Source: an uncultured Oscillospiraceae bacterium
GTDB lineage: Bacteria; Bacillota; Clostridia; Oscillospirales; Ruminococcaceae
Assembly: GCA_904384225.1 (NCBI GenBank)
Contig: CAJFJV010000014.1
Location: 1-43,049 of the forward strand
DNA length: 43,049 bases
Direction: 5' to 3'
The translations under genes and the position numbers were made by a program. The notes beneath the pieces are model-generated. The model ran no database searches, was not told the origin of the DNA, and worked only from the letters and a program-made list of their open reading frames with translations. This document shows, one piece after another, positions 25,644 through 33,587 of the stretch. Position 1 is the stretch's first letter; the number at the start of each line of letters is the position of its first letter.

Positions 25644-26663
25644 ATGAAAAAAGAAGGAAAAGACAGTGGGCTTGCCGCAGTATTGTCCGGATTGAACGAA
25701 AAAAAGAATCCAAAACCTGAAAAGGCAGAAAAAGAGAAATTAGAAAATCCGGAAGCAGAAGTAAAAAACAGCACAGCTATACCTGAAGAGGAAACTCCAT
25801 CAGATGCACAAGAAACGCAAGAAACGAGAGAACCGGAAGAAGACAAGATAAGTGAAGAAGAATATGTGCCGGCAGATACGGAATCGGAAGTTTCCCGTCC
25901 GAAAAAAGTGAAGAAAAAACGCTCAAAACGTGAAATCCGCATCGCAGTCTTGGGAATTTTGACAAGCTTTTTTGTTGTAGTTGGCGTTATTTCTACTATC
26001 CATTTCATAATTGATACTACGCGGAATATTGTAGATTCCACTGAACTAAAAGAAGAGTTAGCATATGCGGTTTTTCCGCTTGTTATTGTAGACGCACCAG
26101 AGTTTGAAACACCGGAATCACTTGATAGTTCGGTTATCATCTCTTCCTCTATTTGGAGATTGATCCTTGATGCCGATATGGATACTTATGTCAAAGATGA
26201 TGTTGGAGGGATTACGGTCCCAGATGCAGATGTAGAGTACTATGTCCGCCAGCTTTACGGAAACGGCGTTGCAATTGTTCATCAAACGATCCCGGATGCA
26301 AGTGTGGAAATGAGTTACAGTGCCGAAAATAAGAGCTATTTGATTGAATCTACACCGGTGCTGCTTCCGTATACGCCGCGGGTGGACGAAGTACAGCGAA
26401 ACGGTGATATTTATACGATCCGCGTGAGTTATATCCTGCCGGATGTTACGTGGAATTTATCGCCGTCTTATCGGAATGAAACGGTAGAAAAGGTCATGCA
26501 GTTTACATTGGAAAAAGTAGATGGCCACTATCAGGTGCTTTCGTCTAAATTGCTGGAGGTTATCAATAATCCGAATGAAAGCAGTGAAGAGGCGACAAGC
26601 AGTTTACCGGAAGAATCGGTATCATCTTCTGAGGAGTCGGTGTCTGAGGCTGTTGCAGAATAA
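25644..26663 (+). CDS. Hypothetical single-pass membrane protein
   Basis: A 339-residue protein of four parts: a charged, Glu/Lys-rich cytoplasmic region (1-95), a KKKRSKRE basic stretch, one membrane span (about 101-122), and an extracellular domain of about 190 residues rich in beta structure, ending in a Ser/Glu tail. No signal peptidase site is seen, so it likely stays anchored. No family is recognised with certainty. It follows proA by 9 nt and precedes the cyclophilin, which may fold or act with the extracytoplasmic domain only by coincidence, since that cyclophilin lacks a signal. Confidence 0.72.
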   Translation: MKKEGKDSGLAAVLSGLNEKKNPKPEKAEKEKLENPEAEVKNSTAIPEEETPSDAQETQETREPEEDKISEEEYVPADTESEVSRPKKVKKKRSKREIRIAVLGILTSFFVVVGVISTIHFIIDTTRNIVDSTELKEELAYAVFPLVIVDAPEFETPESLDSSVIISSSIWRLILDADMDTYVKDDVGGITVPDADVEYYVRQLYGNGVAIVHQTIPDASVEMSYSAENKSYLIESTPVLLPYTPRVDEVQRNGDIYTIRVSYILPDVTWNLSPSYRNETVEKVMQFTLEKVDGHYQVLSSKLLEVINNPNESSEEATSSLPEESVSSSEESVSEAVAE

Positions 26664-26694
26664 TATTAAAAAGGAAAGGATAGGGGAAATTAAA

Positions 26695-27213
26695 ATGAAA
26701 AACCCAATTGTAACCATTGAAATGGAAAATGGAGATATCATGAAGGCAGAATTATATCCGGAAATTGCGCCGAACACAGTACGTAATTTTATATCGCTGT
26801 GCCAAAAAGGATTCTATGACGGCGTCATTTTCCACCGTGTTATTCCGGGATTTATGATTCAAGGGGGCGATCCTGAAGGCCGCGGGACCGGAGGACCGGG
26901 ATATAGTATTCGCGGTGAATTTACTGCAAATGGATTCGTAAATGAGTTAAAGCATACTAAGGGTGTTTTATCAATGGCTCGTACTTCATATCCAGATAGT
27001 GCAGGTTCACAGTTTTTCATTATGGTGGCGGATGCGCCGCATCTGGATGGGCAGTACGCTGCGTTTGGCAAAATTGTAGAGGGAATGGAAGCGACGGAGG
27101 CGATTCTTTCTGTTGTGACCGACTTTGCAGACCGTCCTGTCAAGGATCAAAAGATGAAAAAAGTTACGGTAGAAACATTTGGCAAAACGTATGATGAGCC
27201 GGAAACACTTTAA
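26695..27213 (+). CDS. Cytosolic cyclophilin-type prolyl isomerase
   Basis: A 172-residue single-domain cyclophilin with no signal peptide. Active-site residues are intact in [33 protein letters not shown] and HLDGQYAAFGKIVEGME are family signatures. It catalyses cis-trans proline isomerisation in the cytoplasm. Start ATG follows GGATAGGGG. Third cyclophilin in the window and probably the housekeeping one. It ends the run that starts at the histidine phosphatase; a terminator follows. Confidence 0.94.
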   Translation: MKNPIVTIEMENGDIMKAELYPEIAPNTVRNFISLCQKGFYDGVIFHRVIPGFMIQGGDPEGRGTGGPGYSIRGEFTANGFVNELKHTKGVLSMARTSYPDSAGSQFFIMVADAPHLDGQYAAFGKIVEGMEATEAILSVVTDFADRPVKDQKMKKVTVETFGKTYDEPETL

Positions 27214-27252
27214 TTTGGCTTTTGAGAGTTGTGCTGGATGGTTTATACAAAA

Positions 27253-27290
27253 AACAGCAGGCTGCACGTTGAACAGCCTGCTGTTTTTTT
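27253..27290 (+). terminator. Terminator of the proBA run
   Basis: AACAGCAGGCTG (27253-27264) and CAGCCTGCTGTT (27274-27285) form a perfect 12-bp stem followed by TTTTT. Confidence 0.85.
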
Positions 27291-27327
27291 GTTTCGAAAT
27301 CTTAACGATTCTTTCATATCTGTTTAT

Positions 27328-27372
27328 TATAATTAAAGCTTAACATATGTGCCGATGACAAAATACGGCACA
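27328..27372 (+). promoter_or_regulatory. -10 element and inverted repeat before the ABC genes
   Basis: TATAAT at 27328-27333 lacks a clear -35. TGTGCCG (27348-27354) and CGGCACA (27366-27372) form a 7-bp inverted repeat just before the AAAGGAG site, so it could be an operator or a hairpin that limits translation. Confidence 0.4.
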
Positions 27373-27385
27373 GAAAGGAGTACGC

Positions 27386-29602
27386 ATGAAGAAGCTTGCA
27401 AAGTATTTAAAGCCATATACGGGATGGATTCTGATATGTATGGTTCTGCTGTTTGCACAAGCGATCTGCGAATTAAATCTGCCTAACCTTATGTCCGATA
27501 TTGTAAATGTCGGGTTACAGCAAGGAGGTATTGAAGAAAGTGCACCGCGGGTCCTAAGCGCAAAGGGGATGCAGCTTTTAACCCCTTTTGTCGATGAAAC
27601 AGATCGTACGGCTTTAAACGATGGCTATACGACAGAGAATTTTTCTGACAAGCTGCAAGAAGAATTTCCAGATGCAGTTCCCGGCGAGGTTTATGTCTTA
27701 TCTGAGGAAAAAGAAAAAAGAGAAGCCGCAGAGGAGGCATATAGTCATGCTTCAGCTGCAATGCTGCGCTTTTTCCAATCGATAGCACAGCAAAATGGCG
27801 AAGAGTTGAATCTGTCTGATTCAGATGCATCTGCTTCAATGGATTTTGATGCGATCTATGAAATGTTGCCCACAATTTTGCAGATGCCGGAGCAAGCCTT
27901 TTCTGAGGCTATTGATTCGTCTGCGGATATGGATCCGTCCTTAAGCAGCCAGATAGGGATTGTTTTGACGAAAGGGTTCTATGAAGAGCTTGGCGCAGAC
28001 ATGGAGGCAATGCAGAACAATTACATTATCCGTACCGGCATTTTGATGATTGGTGTTACGCTGCTGAGTGCGGTGGCCGCTGTTTTGATCGGCCTGCTGG
28101 CGGCACGGATTGCTGCGGGTGGTGCGCGCACATTGCGCAGGGATTTGTTTTCAACTGTAGAGGGCTTTTCAAGCGCAGAGTTTGACCGGTTTTCTACAGC
28201 TTCCCTCATTACCCGTACAACAAATGATGTAACACAGGTACAGACGCTTGTTGTCATGGCGATCAGGATGGTGTGCTATGCACCGATTATCGGCATAGGC
28301 GGCATTATAATGGCGCTTGGAAAAAGCGTGTCTTTAAGCTGGATTATCGCACTTGCTGTTATAGTCTTGCTTTGCACAATTATGATTATTTTTGCAATTG
28401 CAATGCCTAAATTTAAAATTGTACAAAAGCTTGTTGACCGATTGAATCTGGTTACCCGTGAAAATCTTTCTGGAATGATGGTAGTGCGCGCATTCGGCAA
28501 TCAAAAAAGGGAGGAAGAGCGTTTTGAAAAAGCGAATCGGGATCTTACGCAAACCAACCTTTTTATTAACCGCGTGATTGTATTTATGATGCCGTTTATG
28601 ACGTTTGTGATGAACGCTGTAACTTTATTGATTGTATGGTTTGGCAGCAAACAGATTGAAGCATCATCTATGCAAGTTGGCGATATGATGGCATACATGC
28701 AGTATGCAATGCAGATTATTATGGCGTTTTTGATGATCGCGGTGATGTTTATCATGGTACCGCGTGCTTCCGTTGCCGGTGACCGCATTGCGGAAGTACT
28801 GGAAACAAAACCGTCTATTCGCGATCCGGAATCCCCTGTCAGCCTGACAGCCCCAGTACGCGGCGAAGTTGCTTTCCATGACGTATCGTTCCGTTATCCG
28901 AATGCGGAAGAAAATGTGCTGGAACATTTAAGCTTTACAGCGAAACCGGGGGAAACTACGGCTTTTATCGGGAGTACCGGCGCTGGGAAATCTACGCTTG
29001 TGCAACTGATCTTGCGTTTTTATGATGTAACAGATGGTTCAATTACGCTTGATGGTGTAGATATCCGCGAACTTACGCAAAAGGAGCTGCGTGCACAGAT
29101 CGGCTTTGTTCCGCAGAAGGGGCTTTTGTTTTCCGGCGATATTGCTTCGAATATCCGGTATGGCAATGATCTGGCAACAGATGAAGAGGTCCGCCGTGCT
29201 GCGCAAACTGCACAGGCCTTGGAGTTTATCGATGCATTCCCTAAAGGAATGGAAACAGGGATTGCACAAGGAGGGACGAATGTTTCAGGCGGACAGAAGC
29301 AGCGCCTCTCTATCGCGCGGGCTTTAGCCAAAAAAGCGCCTGTATATATTTTTGATGACAGCTTCTCTGCGCTGGATTTTAAAACAGATGCGGCGCTTAG
29401 GCGCGCACTTGCAAAGGATACGGCAGGTGCAGCCGTATTAATTGTAGCGCAGCGGGTTAGCACAATTATGCATGCACAGCAGATTGTTGTACTGGATCAA
29501 GGGAAGATTATGGGTGTGGGTACACATAAAGAGTTGTTAAAAACATGCCCGACTTATCGTGAGATCGCAGAATCTCAGCTCTCGGAGGAGGAACTGCAAT
29601 GA
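27386..29602 (+). CDS. ABC exporter subunit, degenerate site, large extracellular insert
   Basis: A 738-residue type IV ABC half-transporter: permease then ATPase. TM1 (about 15-35) is followed by an unusual extracellular insert of about 170 residues (about 38-212) rich in acidic and Ser residues, then TM2 and the remaining helices to about 470. The ATPase has Walker A GSTGAGKST and signature VSGGQKQR; after Walker B the sequence is YIFDDSFSALD, with Asp where the catalytic Glu should be. That marks a degenerate ATP site as in TM287/288-type heterodimers. It overlaps the next gene by 4 bp. It likely exports a drug, peptide or lipid; which one is unknown. Confidence 0.9.
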   Translation: MKKLAKYLKPYTGWILICMVLLFAQAICELNLPNLMSDIVNVGLQQGGIEESAPRVLSAKGMQLLTPFVDETDRTALNDGYTTENFSDKLQEEFPDAVPGEVYVLSEEKEKREAAEEAYSHASAAMLRFFQSIAQQNGEELNLSDSDASASMDFDAIYEMLPTILQMPEQAFSEAIDSSADMDPSLSSQIGIVLTKGFYEELGADMEAMQNNYIIRTGILMIGVTLLSAVAAVLIGLLAARIAAGGARTLRRDLFSTVEGFSSAEFDRFSTASLITRTTNDVTQVQTLVVMAIRMVCYAPIIGIGGIIMALGKSVSLSWIIALAVIVLLCTIMIIFAIAMPKFKIVQKLVDRLNLVTRENLSGMMVVRAFGNQKREEERFEKANRDLTQTNLFINRVIVFMMPFMTFVMNAVTLLIVWFGSKQIEASSMQVGDMMAYMQYAMQIIMAFLMIAVMFIMVPRASVAGDRIAEVLETKPSIRDPESPVSLTAPVRGEVAFHDVSFRYPNAEENVLEHLSFTAKPGETTAFIGSTGAGKSTLVQLILRFYDVTDGSITLDGVDIRELTQKELRAQIGFVPQKGLLFSGDIASNIRYGNDLATDEEVRRAAQTAQALEFIDAFPKGMETGIAQGGTNVSGGQKQRLSIARALAKKAPVYIFDDSFSALDFKTDAALRRALAKDTAGAAVLIVAQRVSTIMHAQQIVVLDQGKIMGVGTHKELLKTCPTYREIAESQLSEEELQ

Positions 29603-31479
29603 GTAGACAGCAGAAAAATCCCTCCGCAATGCGGCGGATGGGCCCAGGCTCCGGTATGGCTGCTTCGGGAGAAAAGGCAAAGGATTTTAAAGGCAGTATC
29701 GCCAAATTGTGTTCCTATCTTGCAAAGTATAAATTTCGCATTTTTTTGGTTATGTTGTTTGCTGTGGCATCAACAGTATTTATGATTTTAGGCCCCAAGA
29801 TTCTTGGTAATGTGACAACTGAGCTGTTTCAAGGGATCATGCGGATTGTAGGCGGCAGCAGCCAAGGAATTGATTTTGTTTATATTGGGCGAATTTTGCT
29901 TGCTTTATTGGGATTGTATCTGGTTAGCGCCGGCTTTTCCTATCTTCAAGGATTTATCATGACCGATGTTTCCATGAAAGTAACTTATAATCTTCGAAAC
30001 GAAATCATCCGGAAAATCAATCGTATGCCGCTCGGATATTTTGATACAACAAGCCATGGCGAGGTGTTGTCGCGCGTGACAAATGATGTCGACACTCTTT
30101 CGCAGTCTTTAAACCAGAGTATAACACAATTGATCACTTCTGCTACCAGCATCATTGGCATTTTGATTATGATGCTGTCGATAAGCTGGCAGTTGACGCT
30201 GGTGGCGCTTTGCATTGTGCCGGTTTCCCTTATTTTTGTTGTAACGATTGTGAAACATTCGCAGAAGTACTTTATGCAGCAGCAGGAATATCTGGGGCAT
30301 GTAAACGGCCATATAGAGGAAATGTATGGCGGCCACATTGTAATGAAAGCATTCTCCGGTGAAGAGAAATCGGTGGAAGCATTTGGGGCATACAATGAAA
30401 AGTTGTATACTTCTGCATGGAAGAGCCAGTTTCTGTCTGGCTTGATGATGCCGGTAATGAATTTTGTTTCTAATATAGGCTATGTCGTAATCTGTCTTTT
30501 AGGCAGTGTAATGGCCACAGGCGGCGCTATGACGATCGGTGACATTCAAGCCTTTATTCAATATGTGCGGCAATTTACACAGCCCATTACGCAGGTTGCC
30601 AACATTTCAAATATGCTGCAGCAGACAGCGGCAGCGGCAGAGCGGGTCTTTGAGTTTTTAAACGAAGAAGAGGAACCGGCAGATCAGGCTATTGTTTCGA
30701 TCAATAGAACAGAGGCGCCGGATACGGATACCTGTTTTCATGTGGAGGGCAGCGTACAGTTTGCACATGTTCATTTTGGATATCGCCCAGATAAAATTAT
30801 TATCAACGATTTTTCGGCCCAGGTTAAGGCTGGACAGAAAATTGCTATTGTCGGCCCTACCGGCGCCGGAAAAACAACGATGGTGAAACTGTTGATGCGG
30901 TTTTATGACGTAAATGAAGGCGCTATCCTGATCGATGGCAATGATATCCGTTCTTTTGCACGCAACGATCTGCGCGGGCTATTTGGAATGGTTCTGCAAG
31001 ATACATGGCTGTATAATGGAACGGTTATGGAGAATATCCGTTATGGAAGGGAAAGTGCGACTGATGAGGAGGTTTATGCGGCGGCTAAGGCTGCACAGGT
31101 AGATCACTTTGTCCGTACGCTTCCGGGCGGCTATTCTATGGAGCTGAATGAAGAAGCAAGCAACGTATCACAGGGCCAAAAACAGCTTTTGACGATTGCG
31201 CGTGCCATCCTTTCCGATCCTAAAATTCTGATTTTGGACGAGGCGACCAGTTCCGTCGATACTCGTACAGAAGTTTTGATTCAAAAGGCGATGGATAATC
31301 TAATGAAAGGACGGACTTCCTTCATCATTGCGCATCGGCTATCCACGATCCGGGATGCAGATTTGATTTTATGCATGAAAGATGGAGATATTGTAGAACA
31401 AGGGACACATGATGAATTGATGGCGATGAAGGGCTTTTATGCTAACCTTTATAACAGCCAATTTGAACAGGTCGATTAA
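29599..31479 (+). CDS. ABC exporter subunit, catalytic partner
   Basis: A 626-residue half-transporter: six membrane spans (about 40-330) then ATPase. Walker A GPTGAGKTT; signature region NVSQGQKQLL, with Gln for the usual Gly; Walker B LILDEATSSVD keeps the catalytic Glu. In a heterodimer its intact Walker motifs would pair with the canonical VSGGQ of the first subunit, and the first subunit's degenerate site with this weak signature. The N-terminal 30 residues are a polar extension. RBS GGAGGAGG lies in the end of the first gene. A long stem-loop without a T-tract follows at 31511. Confidence 0.92.
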   Translation: MSRQQKNPSAMRRMGPGSGMAASGEKAKDFKGSIAKLCSYLAKYKFRIFLVMLFAVASTVFMILGPKILGNVTTELFQGIMRIVGGSSQGIDFVYIGRILLALLGLYLVSAGFSYLQGFIMTDVSMKVTYNLRNEIIRKINRMPLGYFDTTSHGEVLSRVTNDVDTLSQSLNQSITQLITSATSIIGILIMMLSISWQLTLVALCIVPVSLIFVVTIVKHSQKYFMQQQEYLGHVNGHIEEMYGGHIVMKAFSGEEKSVEAFGAYNEKLYTSAWKSQFLSGLMMPVMNFVSNIGYVVICLLGSVMATGGAMTIGDIQAFIQYVRQFTQPITQVANISNMLQQTAAAAERVFEFLNEEEEPADQAIVSINRTEAPDTDTCFHVEGSVQFAHVHFGYRPDKIIINDFSAQVKAGQKIAIVGPTGAGKTTMVKLLMRFYDVNEGAILIDGNDIRSFARNDLRGLFGMVLQDTWLYNGTVMENIRYGRESATDEEVYAAAKAAQVDHFVRTLPGGYSMELNEEASNVSQGQKQLLTIARAILSDPKILILDEATSSVDTRTEVLIQKAMDNLMKGRTSFIIAHRLSTIRDADLILCMKDGDIVEQGTHDELMAMKGFYANLYNSQFEQVD

Positions 31480-31510
31480 GATTTGTAATAAAAACCATGT
31501 TATACGCAGG

Positions 31511-31555
31511 CTCCCCGTTATCAGGCTGCAAATTATGCAGTCTGATAACGGGGAG
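31511..31555. terminator. Long stem-loop after the ABC genes, no T-tract
   Basis: Arms 31511-31530 and 31536-31555 form 20 pairs with one G-U, loop AAATT. There is no T-run on either strand, so it may be an RNA stability element or an atypical terminator between convergent genes. Confidence 0.5.
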
Positions 31556-31597
31556 TTGTGCGTGAAAAGAAATGTTCAAAAAGAATATTGTACCGGC

Positions 31598-32524
31598 TTA
31601 ATCAACAGGATATTTTTTTAATTCATCGAGCAGTTCGCTTAAACGCATTTTTGCCATTGCCACAACAGTATCGGCGGCGCCATAGGAAATATAAAGCGTA
31701 TCGCCGTTAAGAAAGCTTCCTTGCGGAAATACGACATTATTGACGTCCCCGGATTTTTCGTACTCTTCGGTTGGTTCCAAAATAGGGTAGGGCAGCCGTG
31801 CGAGTATTTTGGAGGGATTCTGAAGATCCAGAAGAGCTACGCCGCCACGGTAAACACCGAGATCAACACCATGATAAAAGAATATCCAGCCGTCTTTGGT
31901 TTTAAAAGGCGGAATACCTCCACCAATATGGCTGCTTTCCCACCAGTAGGAACTTTTCATTATATCGCTTCTGCCTACACAATAATTTTTCCAAAAAGCC
32001 TTGTCAAACAAATCGTCCATCTCATCAAAATAATCGATTTGTATAGTCCGCCCGATGCGATGGATATATGCTATTTTATGATTAATCCGCTCAGGAAAAA
32101 TAAACGCGTCTTTATCAAAAGAGGGGGCCGGAACAATCCCTAACCGCTTGTAATGGATAAAGTCATCGGTTTTGGATAGGCCTACACGTGCTTGCTTTAG
32201 ATCATAACAGGTATAAAAGATATAGTAAGAGCCTTCAAAATCGACAATACGGGGATCTTCTATACCGGCTTTGTCATATTCGCAGCAAGGAGAAATCACA
32301 GGTGCGTCGTCATCACAAATCAAATTTCCATTAAGATCAAGAGTAGCGTGTGCAATAAAATTTTTTTGATATCGAAAGTTTGAGCTTTGCGCTTTTTCAA
32401 AATTCTGAGCCCAGCGATATAACATGTGCACTTGACCATCGGCGCGAACCATCCCGGCATTAAACTTTGCGCCAAGGCGGACGGATGGTGCAAGAAGAAT
32501 GCCGCATTTTTCTATTTCAATCAT
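31598..32524 (-). CDS. GH130-family glycosidase or phosphorylase
   Basis: A 308-residue enzyme with the five-bladed fold of GH130. Family members act on beta-mannosides by phosphorolysis or hydrolysis. Visible marks: PSVRLGAKFNAGMVR, the motif GIEDPRIV carrying the family's key Asp, YIFYTCYD, HIGGGIPPFKTKDGWIFFYH and a terminal YGAADTVV. The start at 32524 follows GAGGTG at 8 nt; a longer reading would cross it. No signal peptide, so it acts on imported oligosaccharide. It lies opposite lexA and GH51; linkage to arabinan use is inferred from position. Confidence 0.88.
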   Translation of the reverse strand: MIEIEKCGILLAPSVRLGAKFNAGMVRADGQVHMLYRWAQNFEKAQSSNFRYQKNFIAHATLDLNGNLICDDDAPVISPCCEYDKAGIEDPRIVDFEGSYYIFYTCYDLKQARVGLSKTDDFIHYKRLGIVPAPSFDKDAFIFPERINHKIAYIHRIGRTIQIDYFDEMDDLFDKAFWKNYCVGRSDIMKSSYWWESSHIGGGIPPFKTKDGWIFFYHGVDLGVYRGGVALLDLQNPSKILARLPYPILEPTEEYEKSGDVNNVVFPQGSFLNGDTLYISYGAADTVVAMAKMRLSELLDELKKYPVD

Positions 32525-32634
32525 CTGAAAGCACCTCGCATGTACATATTTTATATATAAAGATGAAAATTTGCAGGTCTTCGCCAATATAGGCAAGTGG
32601 GCGGCACAAAAGCAGCGATATTGCCCTGCTACTA

Positions 32635-32663
32635 TTCATATCATGTTTGAAAAGGAATGTCAA
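32635..32663 (-). promoter_or_regulatory. Promoter of the GH130 gene
   Basis: Minus strand TTGACA (32658-32663), 17 nt, TATGAA (32635-32640); about 100 nt before the start. Confidence 0.55.
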
Positions 32664-32745
32664 TTACAAGTTAAAGCCTGGGCCTATTCTCGTCTTGCAA
32701 TCTAACCCATTTGGAGGGGAAACCGATGTATCCTGTACATTTATC

Positions 32746-32775
32746 TTGACAAACGTTCGTTCTCTTCAGTATAAT
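32746..32775 (+). promoter_or_regulatory. lexA promoter with candidate SOS box
   Basis: TTGACA (32746-32751), 18-nt spacer, TATAAT (32770-32775). Inside it AAACGTTCGTTC (32751-32762) matches the Gram-positive LexA box GAAC-N4-GTTC at 7 of 8 positions, so LexA could repress itself here. Confidence 0.55.
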
Positions 32776-32983
32776 AAATACAGTATAATTGAATGATAAA
32801 ATGTCTTCAAGATGGAATTTAACTGATTTGCAATGAGTGAAGACTGTAGTTTTTATTTAATGGGATTTATGGGATGTTTTCAAAGAGAAATATTTTTATG
32901 TGCATTCCATTTTCTGTCTGTTTTGTTGAAACATGATATCATATTAGATTGGATCGAATACATCAAAGAAAAGGGGAGCGAAA

Positions 32984-33562
32984 ATGAAAGAAATTAGTAA
33001 GCGGATTTATGAGTTGATAAAAAGTGAGGCGACCTCAGCGGGCACTTTAAGTGTACGGGATATCTGCGGGCGGCTGAATATAAAATCGACTTCTACCGTC
33101 CACCGTTACCTAAATGAATTGGAAGAAGCCGGTTTAATTAGCCGCACGAATGATAAACATCGGTATATAACGCTTCCGGCACAGCCAACTTGCCAGGTTC
33201 CGTTGTTGGGAACGATTACAGCCGGCCAACCTATTGCCGCTATTGAGGAGATTGAAGGATATATTCCGCTGTCTGATTTTAATGGGGACGCCAAAGACCT
33301 TTTTGCATTAAATGTCCGTGGCGACAGTATGATAGAAGCCGGAATTTTAGATGGAGACATCGTGATTTTACGGCAAACACCGGTAGCGCATAATGGGCAA
33401 ATTGTAGCGGCCATGCTTGATGGAGAAGCAACACTAAAGCGGTTTTATAAAGAAAACGGCCGATTCCGCCTTCAACCGGAGAATTCTTCCATGGAACCGT
33501 TTATCGTAGATGAAGTCGTTATACTTGGGACGTTGGTAGCGTTGTATCGCCGTTATGAATAA
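32984..33562 (+). CDS. lexA: SOS repressor LexA
   Basis: Represses DNA-damage genes until RecA filaments trigger its self-cleavage. It has 192 residues. N-terminal winged helix (1-65) ends in TSTVHRYLNELEEAGLI. The cleavage dipeptide is A80-G81 (TITAGQPIA); the S24-peptidase Ser115 is in VRGDSMIEAG and the base Lys152 in GEATLKRFY, spaced as in E. coli LexA. Start ATG follows AAAAGGGGAG. It is followed 25 nt later by a GH51 gene, an odd neighbour. A vegetative promoter with a probable SOS box lies about 200 nt upstream. Confidence 0.9.
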   Translation: MKEISKRIYELIKSEATSAGTLSVRDICGRLNIKSTSTVHRYLNELEEAGLISRTNDKHRYITLPAQPTCQVPLLGTITAGQPIAAIEEIEGYIPLSDFNGDAKDLFALNVRGDSMIEAGILDGDIVILRQTPVAHNGQIVAAMLDGEATLKRFYKENGRFRLQPENSSMEPFIVDEVVILGTLVALYRRYE

Positions 33563-33587
33563 GGTTTAAAGAAAAGAGGGAGAAAGT

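Larger units (their letters stand above)
32525..32983. other. Intergenic region between GH130 and lexA
   Basis: 459 nt without a gene. It contains the GH130 promoter (32635-32663), the lexA promoter and a candidate SOS box (32746-32775), a second TATAAT (32784-32789), GTCTTCA/TGAAGAC arms about 28 nt apart, and a perfect ATGATATCAT palindrome near 32933. About 200 nt would be untranslated lexA leader. Confidence 0.5.
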
